Source: an uncultured Rikenellaceae bacterium (lineage in GTDB: Bacteria; Bacteroidota; Bacteroidia; Bacteroidales; Rikenellaceae). Taken from it: 7,614 bases of DNA. The stretch covers positions 1-7,614 of the forward strand of contig CAMTOL010000096.1 of NCBI GenBank assembly GCA_947074135.1, written 5' to 3'. Shown in pieces: positions 1 to 5,395 of this stretch. The notes beneath the pieces were generated by a model that was not told where the DNA came from, did not search any database, and saw only the letters and a list, made by a program, of their open reading frames with translations. The position numbers were made by a program, and so were the translations under genes. Numbering within the stretch: position 1 is the stretch's first letter; the number at the start of each line of letters is the position of its first letter.

Positions 1-99
1 CGAACGGAAAGCCAATCCAAAGTACCTATCGTAGAGCTCAAGCTGGGAGCTAGTGCAGTTTGAGGCACATTGTTTTAAGAGTTCTTTGTCGCTTTTCAC
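1..99 (-). CDS. ECF-type RNA polymerase sigma factor, N-terminal fragment
   Basis: The minus strand from a GTG at 97-99 to the left edge reads VKSDKELLKQCASNCTSSQ and then LELYDRYFGLAFRS, with no stop. This matches the opening of sigma-70 region 2 in ECF sigma factors: an acidic 'D-x-E-L-L' start, a short linker, then the 'ELYDRYF' helix. Such factors direct RNA polymerase to regulon promoters, and many Bacteroidota carry dozens of them. No ATG is available; an in-frame TGA lies about 18 nt upstream of the GTG, so GTG is the best start. It is divergent from the Fur-family gene. Only 33 codons are visible, so the DNA-binding region 4 and any anti-sigma partner lie outside. The family call is fairly secure; the regulon is unknown. 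Confidence 0.7.
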   Translation of the reverse strand, partial: MKSDKELLKQCASNCTSSQLELYDRYFGLAFRS

Positions 100-155
100 C
101 AGTTTTCTAAGTTTTGTTCACTATTAATGACGTAAGTTTTTTTGTTTTGCTGCAT

Positions 156-163
156 CAAATATA
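156..163 (-). promoter_or_regulatory. Candidate -7 element for the sigma-factor gene
   Basis: On the minus strand this reads TATATTTG, an exact match to the Bacteroidota -7 consensus TAnnTTTG. It lies 57 nt before the GTG start at 99, implying a leader of about 50 nt. No convincing -33 TTTG is present at the usual distance, so support is partial. Confidence 0.35.
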
Positions 164-192
164 TAAAATAATGAAATAAAATGCTGGTCTTA

Positions 193-224
193 TTTGCAAT
201 TGATATAAATTATTATTTATTTTG
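193..224 (+). promoter_or_regulatory. Candidate promoter of the Fur-family gene
   Basis: TTTG at 193-196, a 20-nt spacer and TTATTTTG at 217-224 match the Bacteroidota pattern TTTG-N19/21-TAnnTTTG with one mismatch. Transcription would begin near 229-232. That leaves only about 6 nt before the ATG at 237 but about 36 nt before the ATG at 267, so it mildly favours the downstream start. Confidence 0.45.
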
Positions 225-236
225 TGCTCCAATATT

Positions 237-659
237 ATGTATTTAAATGATTTAGAAAAATATAAGATGGAGATTATTGAAAAAATAAGGAGTACAGGAA
301 TTAAAGCTACAACACAACGTAGAGCTGTTTATTGCGCTCTCAGTGCACTTGGGCACGCTTCAGCAGACGAGGTGGCAGTAGCTGTTCGTTCAGATTATCC
401 TGCAATTACAGTGGCAACAATTTATCGTGTGTTGGACTCTTTTTGTGAGGTTGGTCTAATTTCGAAACTTAGCACTCCTAGCGGAAAGATGCAGTATGAC
501 ATTACTGCGCACGATCACGCTCATATTATCGACAAAAGTGGCACTATTTCAGACTATGATGACGATGTGCTTAACGAGATGATATCTAACTACTTTGAGG
601 GTAAAACTGTGAATGGAGCTAAGATTAATAGTGTTAAAGTTCAGCTGTTTATTGCATAG
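237..659 (+). CDS. Fur/PerR-family metal- or peroxide-responsive repressor
   Basis: A 140-residue protein, normal length for the Ferric uptake regulator family, which binds DNA as a dimer in response to Fe, Zn, Mn or peroxide. The N-terminal winged helix is clear: IKATTQRRAVYCAL (residues 22-35), a spaced 'GHASADE' (39-45), and recognition-helix signature TVATIYRVLD (58-67) followed by 'GLI'. The dimerisation half has D88, H92, H94 and H96 in 'YDITAHDHAH' and D106, resembling the PerR/Fur regulatory metal site. The two CxxC pairs that hold structural zinc in most members are missing; the first is replaced by D-K-S-G at 99-102. Possible starts are ATG 237, ATG 267 (favoured by promoter spacing) and a TTG at 222. 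It is monocistronic, ended by a strong hairpin. The family is certain; the signal sensed is not. Confidence 0.9.
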   Translation: MYLNDLEKYKMEIIEKIRSTGIKATTQRRAVYCALSALGHASADEVAVAVRSDYPAITVATIYRVLDSFCEVGLISKLSTPSGKMQYDITAHDHAHIIDKSGTISDYDDDVLNEMISNYFEGKTVNGAKINSVKVQLFIA

Positions 660-678
660 TATCATAAGTAAGTAAAAC

Positions 679-719
679 AAAATAGGCGGTGTTAGATAAT
701 CTCGAACACCGCCTATTTT
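679..719. terminator. Bidirectional intrinsic terminator between convergent genes
   Basis: A perfect 15-bp stem (679-693 with 705-719, core AATAGGCGGTGTT) closes an 11-nt loop. The stem ends in A4/T4, so both strands end the hairpin in a U-rich run. It sits 19 nt after the Fur-family stop and 17 nt beyond the rseP stop, as expected for a shared terminator of convergent units. Confidence 0.9.
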
Positions 720-736
720 ATGCTTATATGTAGTTA

Positions 737-2038
737 TTATTGGAACAACTTAATAATATCGTTCCCGTTAGCAAGTAGCACCAAGCCTATGATAAGTACA
801 AATCCAACAACTTGTGCTGCCTCCATAAATTTTTGTGAAGGTGGGCGACGAGCAATCATTTCGTAGAGGATAAAGATTAGGTGACCTCCGTCTAGTGCTG
901 GAATTGGCATAATATTCAATACTCCAATCATAATCGAGAGTAGAGCAGTGATATTCCAAAAGTAGAACCAGTCCCAAGTGTCTGGGAAAATCTTGCCCAT
1001 TGTAATAAATCCTCCAACTCCTTTGTAAGCTTCGGTTTCGGAGTTAAAGATTAGCCCCAATTGGTCGAAATAGCTCGAAATTTGCTCAATTCCTCTATTG
1101 ATACCATATGGTATTGCTTCGACAAAAGTAAAATCTCTTGATGTTATAGGGTAAATGTTGAGTATAGAGATTCCAACCCCCATTGCACCATCGTTATTAA
1201 CAAAAGCGCGTCCTACGTTGTATTGACCCTTGCGATAGAAACCTATATCGACACTATCATTAGCATTTTGTGCAAGTGCCTCTTTAACCTGGTCGTAATA
1301 GTAAGTTTCTACTCCATTTACTGAAACAACAGAGTCACCAACCTCGAATAGAGAGCTGTTGTCCATTGTTGCAATTTGGGCAATTACAAAAGGATAACGA
1401 CGATTAATAAAACCATTATCTTTCAGTAGCTCTCCGATTTGAGAGTCTGTGATTGTGATATCTAGTTGTTGACCATCGCGCTCAATCTTGACTACGCCGC
1501 CGCTACTGAGTATAATCTCTTGAGCTAGCATACCACTGTTCTCGATAGTTCTGCCTCCAACTGAAATTATCTTATCTCCATTTCTAAAGCCAATGTTTTG
1601 GGCTGCTTGCGAGAAAGCGTAACCAGTATGCACATCTTTAGTGGCAACATAGCTTTCGCCATAAGCAAACGCTACACATATATATATAATGGCAGCCGAA
1701 ATCATATTCATCATAACGCCTCCAACAATAATAAAAAGTCGTTGCCAGGCTGGTTTGCTGCGATATTCCCAAGGTTTTGGTTCTTGAGCCAACTGCTCTT
1801 TGTCCATCGATTCATCAACCATTCCCGATATTTTGACGTAACCGCCAAGTGGAATCCAACCTATACCATAGGTTGTTTCGCCGATTTTCTTTTTGAAGAG
1901 CGAGAATTTCCAGTCGAAGAATAGGTAGAATTTTTCGACTCTACATTTAAACAGTTTGGCAAACATAAAGTGTCCAAACTCGTGGATAATAACAATAAGC
2001 GAGAGGCTTAGTAGGAATTGTACAATTTTGATAATCAT
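737..2038 (-). CDS. rseP: RseP-type site-2 intramembrane metalloprotease (M50)
   Basis: A 433-residue zinc protease that cuts transmembrane substrates within the inner membrane; in E. coli it releases sigma-E by cleaving RseA and clears signal-peptide remnants. The catalytic HEFGH is at residues 19-23 inside the first hydrophobic segment. A 'GGYVKISGM' loop follows near residue 66, then a second membrane segment around 105-127. Two PDZ-like regions occupy about 130-290, with 'GFRNGDKIISVGG' and 'FEVGDSVVSVNG' as their recognition-loop sequences. The third zinc ligand is in the LDG motif at 382-384 within a hydrophobic stretch, and a last helix spans about 408-427. Length and order are typical. 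It lies 71 bp downstream of dxr on the same strand, an arrangement common in this phylum, so it is probably cotranscribed. Substrates in Bacteroidota are not well defined. Confidence 0.95.
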   Translation of the reverse strand: MIIKIVQFLLSLSLIVIIHEFGHFMFAKLFKCRVEKFYLFFDWKFSLFKKKIGETTYGIGWIPLGGYVKISGMVDESMDKEQLAQEPKPWEYRSKPAWQRLFIIVGGVMMNMISAAIIYICVAFAYGESYVATKDVHTGYAFSQAAQNIGFRNGDKIISVGGRTIENSGMLAQEIILSSGGVVKIERDGQQLDITITDSQIGELLKDNGFINRRYPFVIAQIATMDNSSLFEVGDSVVSVNGVETYYYDQVKEALAQNANDSVDIGFYRKGQYNVGRAFVNNDGAMGVGISILNIYPITSRDFTFVEAIPYGINRGIEQISSYFDQLGLIFNSETEAYKGVGGFITMGKIFPDTWDWFYFWNITALLSIMIGVLNIMPIPALDGGHLIFILYEMIARRPPSQKFMEAAQVVGFVLIIGLVLLANGNDIIKLFQ

Positions 2039-2091
2039 ATTTTATTGTGATATGTGATTTTAGTGATTAGTTATTAACAAAGTAAAAGATA

Positions 2092-2126
2092 ATTGTCCAT
2101 TGTCCATTATCAATTGTCAATTATAA
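2092..2126. repeat. Degenerate heptamer tandem repeat overlapping the dxr stop
   Basis: Five consecutive 7-nt units: ATTGTCC, ATTGTCC, ATTATCA, ATTGTCA, ATTATAA. The array fills part of the dxr-rseP spacer and runs into dxr, where it supplies the TGA stop and the last residues FIIDN. From memory, similar heptamer arrays occur between genes in Bacteroidota genomes, but that needs a search. Confidence 0.7.
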
Positions 2127-3261
2127 ATAGCGCATTTGCTCGTGCTTCGGCATCGGCTTCGTAAATCTCTGAAATGTTTTGCAACGGTTCGTTGTTGGTC
2201 ATTTCTAACGATTTCTCAACCACCCTTGCAATATCTGTAAAACCGATTCTTCCTCTTAGGAACGCTTCGACTGCAATCTCGCCCGAGGCGTTGAGTACTG
2301 TTGGCAAAATTCCCCCCCCCTGTAACGCACTATACGCAAGTTCCAAACAAGGGTAACGCTCAGCCTCTGGCTTTTGGAAAGTGAGGGTCGAGGTAATAAA
2401 TGGATCAAAACTCTGCAACCCACCAACATTCATACGTTCGGGGTAGGTTAGTGCATATTGTATAGGTAACCTCATATCTGGGTATGATATTTGAGCTTTG
2501 ATTGAGCCGTCAGCAAATTCAACTGCCGAGTGTATTATACTTTGAGGATGAACAACGACTTGAATCTGTTCGGACTTTACGCTATATAGATGTGCCGCCT
2601 CTATAATTTCAAACCCTTTGTTGAGCATTGTTGCTGAATCGACAGTTATTCTTGCTCCCATATCCCAAACTGGGTGCGAAAGTACTCTTTGAGGCGTTAC
2701 GTTTTTTAGCTCTTCGATAGGTATATCTCGAAGCGAACCTCCTGAGGCAGTAAGCAATATTCTTTTAGGAGGTGTGAGTTCGCCTACTAGACATTGATAT
2801 ATTGCCGAGTGTTCCGAGTCAATAGGCATAATCTCAACCCCATTCTGGCGAGCTAGTCGCATCACAATCTCGCCACCAACTACTAAACTCTCCTTATTGG
2901 CAAGTGCTAATCGTTTTTTTGCCTCTATAGTCGCAATTGTAGGAGCTAAACCTGCAAAACCAACTATTGCAACAACAACAATATCAATCTCTTGTTGTTT
3001 AACGACCTCTTCAAGAGCATCGGCACCAGCAAGTATTTCAATGTTGTACTCTTTGAGTGCTTGTTTGATTGAGTGGTAGTGGATTTCATTTGCAATTACT
3101 ACTCGTTTGGCTTTAAACTCAATTGCTTGATGTGCGAGTTTTTCCCAATTATCTGCAGCTGTCAGAGTGTCGATAGTGAATAGATTGGGGTAATTACGCA
3201 CTATATCGAGTGTTTGAATCCCGATAGAGCCAGTAGAACCAAGTAGGGCAATGTTTGTCAC
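2110..3261 (-). CDS. dxr: 1-deoxy-D-xylulose 5-phosphate reductoisomerase
   Basis: A 383-residue enzyme converting DXP to 2-C-methyl-D-erythritol 4-phosphate with NADPH, the committed step of the MEP isoprenoid pathway in the cytoplasm. The NADPH-binding GSTGSIG is at residues 8-14 and ANKES at 121-125. Metal ligands are D148 and E150 (in PIDSEHSAIYQCL) and E218 (in MLNKGFE). The substrate-loop region HPVWDMGARITVDSATMLNK spans 196-215, and HPQSIIHSAVEF follows at 238-249. All key residues are present. The start is a GTG at 3259-3261, fixed by homology because GSTGSIG begins seven residues later. The gene precedes rseP. A run of nine G on the coding strand encodes Q-G-G-G at 314-317. The C-terminal FIIDN comes from a heptamer repeat. 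Confidence 0.97.
   Translation of the reverse strand: MTNIALLGSTGSIGIQTLDIVRNYPNLFTIDTLTAADNWEKLAHQAIEFKAKRVVIANEIHYHSIKQALKEYNIEILAGADALEEVVKQQEIDIVVVAIVGFAGLAPTIATIEAKKRLALANKESLVVGGEIVMRLARQNGVEIMPIDSEHSAIYQCLVGELTPPKRILLTASGGSLRDIPIEELKNVTPQRVLSHPVWDMGARITVDSATMLNKGFEIIEAAHLYSVKSEQIQVVVHPQSIIHSAVEFADGSIKAQISYPDMRLPIQYALTYPERMNVGGLQSFDPFITSTLTFQKPEAERYPCLELAYSALQGGGILPTVLNASGEIAVEAFLRGRIGFTDIARVVEKSLEMTNNEPLQNISEIYEADAEARANALFIIDN
2312..2320. repeat. Nine-base G/C homopolymer inside dxr
   Basis: Nine consecutive C on the plus strand (G on the coding strand) encode part of Gln-Gly-Gly-Gly-Ile. The reading frame is intact at length nine. The tract is prone to slippage both in replication and in sequencing. 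Confidence 0.85.
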
Positions 3262-3314
3262 GAAAGAGGTTGTTATGTTAATAATTTAAGTTGAGCTGCA
3301 AACAACTCTAAAAA

Positions 3315-3345
3315 CAAACGGTAAAGATACTCTTTTAGTATCAAA
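3315..3345 (-). promoter_or_regulatory. Candidate dxr-rseP promoter with internal inverted repeat
   Basis: On the minus strand TTTG (3345-3342), 18 nt, then TACCGTTTG (3323-3315) resembles the Bacteroidota promoter with one extra base inside the -7 element. The implied leader to the GTG at 3261 is about 45-50 nt. An inverted repeat GATACT-N5-AGTATC (3326-3342) fills the spacer and touches the -33 box, a position where a repressor could act. Confidence 0.4.
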
Positions 3346-3369
3346 TGTGCAAAGTGTAGCACAAAAAAA

Positions 3370-3391
3370 GCAGTGAAAATATTTTCACTGC
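3370..3391. terminator. Perfect 22-nt palindrome, possible bidirectional terminator
   Basis: GCAGTGAAAAT followed by its exact reverse complement ATTTTCACTGC, preceded by seven A and followed by CTTT. Read on the minus strand it ends in a T7 run, so it could stop leftward transcripts coming from the prophage side before dxr. A dimeric-regulator site is the alternative. Confidence 0.5.
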
Positions 3392-3427
3392 CTTTGTTAT
3401 CTGATTTGTTATATATAATCGGCAAAA

Positions 3428-3473
3428 TGAAAAGTACACGATTTTACAAACGAAAAGTACAAAAACATTTTAC
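3428..3473. repeat. Direct repeats at a possible prophage terminus
   Basis: GAAAAGTACA occurs at 3429-3438 and again at 3452-3461 (23-bp offset), each followed by ATTTTAC (3441-3447 and 3467-3473). The first copy is preceded by T, giving a 5'-TG end facing the chromosome. Mu-type transposable phages end in 5'-TG and carry repeated ~22-bp transposase sites at each end, so this may be the attR-like end. The other end is not in the window and cannot be compared. Confidence 0.3.
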
Positions 3474-3499
3474 CATCACAAAAATACATATTAAAATTT

Positions 3500-3532
3500 A
3501 TAGCGACAAATACTATACTGATTTGTCGCTAT
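3500..3532. terminator. Intrinsic terminator, likely end of prophage operon
   Basis: A perfect 12-bp stem ATAGCGACAAAT / ATTTGTCGCTAT with a 9-nt loop, followed on the plus strand by TTTTATT and on the minus strand by AAATTTTAAT. It lies about 95 nt past the stop of the leftward formyltransferase gene, the last gene of the prophage operon. No plus-strand gene ends here, although the U-run is better on that strand. Confidence 0.7.
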
Positions 3533-3558
3533 TTTTATTGAAATTTCTACCCATAAAA

Positions 3559-3590
3559 TTTGCGTATATTGTTTATTTTTAGTAACTTTA
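3559..3590 (+). promoter_or_regulatory. Orphan plus-strand promoter-like site
   Basis: TTTG at 3559-3562, a 20-nt spacer and TAACTTTA at 3583-3590 match the Bacteroidota consensus with one mismatch in the -7 box. It points right, but the only open frame that follows is an 11-codon ATG ORF at 3599, after which lies the antisense strand of the formyltransferase gene. It could drive antisense RNA or be the remnant promoter of a host gene displaced by the prophage. Confidence 0.4.
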
Positions 3591-3626
3591 CATCGTAAAT
3601 GGGGCTGATTTGTACTGTTGCTATGA

Positions 3627-4121
3627 TTATGTAATTCTACTGTCAAATGAGGCATATATGTCATTCTGTGGCACTCTTCGCTCTACTCCGCTTGAAATGC
3701 TAATTAGCGCACGTTCTAATGTGCGTAACATAGCAGGCACGACATGTGTAGTATAATACTCCCTTGGCGATACTAAATAATCGATCTTAATTACCTCCTG
3801 TTCGCATATATCGCCACTATCTATTGCCCCAGCGTTTGCCCAAAACCACGTGGCAGCTGTAATTGGCTCTTTCCTTCGATATGCCCAACGGATAGAACTA
3901 GCACCACGACCATAAGGCAACGGCGAAGGATGGAAAATCAGCGTACCACGCAAAGGTTCCTCTAGCTCTGATTGGGATACACGCTTTGTTAGTAGCGGAG
4001 CAATAGCGAGATCAACTACAAAATAACTACCATCATCAATAATATACCCAAGCGACATACACAACTCTTTTGCTTGAATATAAGCCATATCTTCCGGGCT
4101 ACCTAATATTCTAATTACCAT
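3627..4121 (-). CDS. Formyltransferase-fold protein, hydrolase-domain-like
   Basis: A 164-residue single-domain member of the formyltransferase superfamily (GART, Fmt, ArnA, and the 10-formyl-THF dehydrogenase hydrolase domain), which moves or releases a formyl group from 10-formyltetrahydrofolate. The signature FHPSPLPYGRGASSIRWA spans residues 63-80 and WFWANAGAIDSGDI spans 92-105. H64 and D101 match the catalytic His and Asp. The catalytic Asn of GART/Fmt (N-x-H) is Ile62 here, as I recall for the dehydrogenase hydrolase domain. It is shorter than Fmt (about 310) and lacks its C-terminal domain. The ATG at 4119-4121 is chosen over an upstream in-frame ATG (4172) because GGAGGG lies 7 nt before it. 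It overlaps the ABC-GNAT stop by 11 bp, so translation is probably coupled. The acceptor is unknown; a nucleobase or a modified-base amine is an inference from context. Confidence 0.8.
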   Translation of the reverse strand: MVIRILGSPEDMAYIQAKELCMSLGYIIDDGSYFVVDLAIAPLLTKRVSQSELEEPLRGTLIFHPSPLPYGRGASSIRWAYRRKEPITAATWFWANAGAIDSGDICEQEVIKIDYLVSPREYYTTHVVPAMLRTLERALISISSGVERRVPQNDIYASFDSRIT

Positions 4122-5229
4122 ATTCGCACCCTCCAACGTATTTAAACCCTTGAACCGCTCTAAAGTGTCCACCCATACCGCCGCTCCTTCCAGTGCTTTT
4201 TAGCATAGTTGCCCGTGACTTTGCCTTATTTCCGCCATAAAGCATAGCCGAGGTTTGCTTCCACCTCATTGAACGCCGTAAATAGCCGCATAGCTGGGGG
4301 TGTGAGGTATGAAATATAGTCGGGTATTTACGCTCACAGCGTCCGTAACCGTCTAGGTGCAACTGACAAACTGCGTTTAAAAAGGCTGAACCAACGCCCA
4401 CGCCCTGCCATTCTGGCAGGGTAACTAGACGAGTGGCCCGGTAATAGCCACTTTGAAACATTGGCGCAACCGCCAAATGGCATACGGCTTCTCCGTTAAC
4501 AACACCTATAAAGTATTGCGCAGCGACAGGATGCGGCAAATCTAAATAGTAATGCGGTTTAAAAAACTTCCAGTGCGTGCCGCTTGTGCGATATATTTCG
4601 AGTGTGATTGGTGGTCGCCGAAGGCGGTCACGCGTGAAGCGTGCGGTTGAGGTGTCATATATCCAATCAGGTTCTACCCACTCGGCAATATCATAGTGAC
4701 AACTTAATAGTATTGCCTGTTTGCCTGTACGCTTCCATGCCTTACTAAATGCTGCCGCACCAACTTTAGCAATTTGACGATCCACCACAGATGTAAATTC
4801 ATCTATAATTACTCGGTCTGGTTGCTCCGCCATAATACGTGCTAACCCTGCACGAAACTTTTCCCCGTTTGATAATGCGTGAAATGGCCTAAGCCAAGCC
4901 GGGACATCACCTAGGCCCACGGCCGATAGTGCTGCCGTGACACTATTAAAATCACCTTCAGGTGCTATACAGTCAACAATGGGTTTGTCGCTATCCCAAC
5001 CACTACTAAGGTCGGTCAATCGTTCGCCTCCCCAAATTGCTTTACCTAAACTAGTTTTTCCACTTCCGCTAGGGCCAATTATAAGACCAACGCCCCAATC
5101 AAAATCCTCTATCGGCAGCTCCGCCGTATGCTCCCACGTATGCCCATTAGTGGCATTAAACAACGATTTAACCCTATTAGCACGATAACTATCGAAGTCT
5201 TCGCAGCTATGCTTAATATCTATCTTCAT
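4111..5229 (-). CDS. ABC-type ATPase fused to a GNAT acetyltransferase domain
   Basis: A 372-residue soluble fusion of the kind classed as COG2401 (ABC-type ATPase fused to a predicted acetyltransferase). The ATPase half has Walker A GPSGSGKT (52-59), an ABC signature variant LSNGE (119-123), Walker B VIIDE (140-144, D143/E144), D-loop VVD (148-150) and switch His178. There are no membrane segments, so it is not a transporter. The GNAT half (from about 210) has the phage-type 'FFKPHYYL' stretch and the acetyl-CoA loop QGVGVG (275-280) after VTLPEW. The ATG at 5227-5229 is preferred to a TTG three codons upstream; it shares one base with the TAA of the 42-codon gene (TAATG), indicating coupling. 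It overlaps the formyltransferase by 11 bp. Nucleic-acid modification is a plausible role, by analogy with the GNAT-like Mom protein of phage Mu, but is not shown by sequence alone. Confidence 0.85.
   Translation of the reverse strand: MKIDIKHSCEDFDSYRANRVKSLFNATNGHTWEHTAELPIEDFDWGVGLIIGPSGSGKTSLGKAIWGGERLTDLSSGWDSDKPIVDCIAPEGDFNSVTAALSAVGLGDVPAWLRPFHALSNGEKFRAGLARIMAEQPDRVIIDEFTSVVDRQIAKVGAAAFSKAWKRTGKQAILLSCHYDIAEWVEPDWIYDTSTARFTRDRLRRPPITLEIYRTSGTHWKFFKPHYYLDLPHPVAAQYFIGVVNGEAVCHLAVAPMFQSGYYRATRLVTLPEWQGVGVGSAFLNAVCQLHLDGYGRCERKYPTIFHTSHPQLCGYLRRSMRWKQTSAMLYGGNKAKSRATMLKSTGRSGGMGGHFRAVQGFKYVGGCEYGN
4129..4134 (-). promoter_or_regulatory. Shine-Dalgarno site for the formyltransferase gene
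   Basis: The minus strand reads GGAGGG with a 7-nt spacer to the ATG at 4121, and lies inside the end of the upstream ABC-GNAT gene. It decides the start. Strong sites like this are unusual in Bacteroidota, whose genes mostly lack them. Confidence 0.7.
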
Positions 5230-5357
5230 TATACACAAACGATTTTAAGGGTTAAACCTAGTGCTTTTAGTTGTTCGAAGATTTGTTTTTGATGTTCTTC
5301 ACCATCACAGACGACAATAACGCCGAATTGACTTTTGTAATTGAATTTTTTCTCCAT
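5229..5357 (-). CDS. 42-residue conserved-looking phage protein
   Basis: A short ORF, ATG at 5355-5357 to TAA at 5229-5231, whose stop overlaps the ATG of the ABC-GNAT gene by one base. The protein starts MEKKFNYKSQFGVIVVCD and ends LKALGLTLKIVCV. The pattern is a short strand (FGVIVVC, 11-17), an amphipathic helix (EEHQKQIFEQLKALG, 20-34) and a second strand (LTLKIVCV), a compact beta-alpha-beta unit with no membrane segment. No family name is certain. The tight coupling implies it acts with, or regulates, the ABC-GNAT protein. Its leader is A-rich without a Shine-Dalgarno site. Confidence 0.75.
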   Translation of the reverse strand: MEKKFNYKSQFGVIVVCDGEEHQKQIFEQLKALGLTLKIVCV

Positions 5358-5359
5358 TG

Positions 5360-5391
5360 TTTTAGTTTTTATTGGTTTATTGTTATATTTG
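5360..5391 (+). promoter_or_regulatory. Candidate promoter of a plus-strand structured RNA
   Basis: TATATTTG at 5384-5391 is an exact TAnnTTTG -7 element. TTTT at 5360-5363, 20 nt upstream, stands in for the -33 TTTG. Initiation would fall at about 5396-5399, exactly where the outer stem of the structured region begins. Confidence 0.5.
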
Positions 5392-5395
5392 CAAT

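Noticed and set aside
1..63. Plus-strand open frame ending in TGA at 61-63, ending in SKVPIVELKLGASAV
   Set aside because: The opposite strand encodes a clear ECF sigma N-terminus in the same bases; the plus frame is a shadow.
3373..3582. 69-codon plus-strand ORF in the intergenic strip
   Set aside because: It runs through a palindrome, direct repeats and a terminator hairpin, is rich in Lys/Phe/Tyr from AT-rich DNA, and has no plausible protein pattern.
4111..5229. ABC transporter ATP-binding subunit
   Set aside because: No permease gene or membrane segments are nearby and the ATPase is fused to a GNAT domain, so a transport role is not supported.
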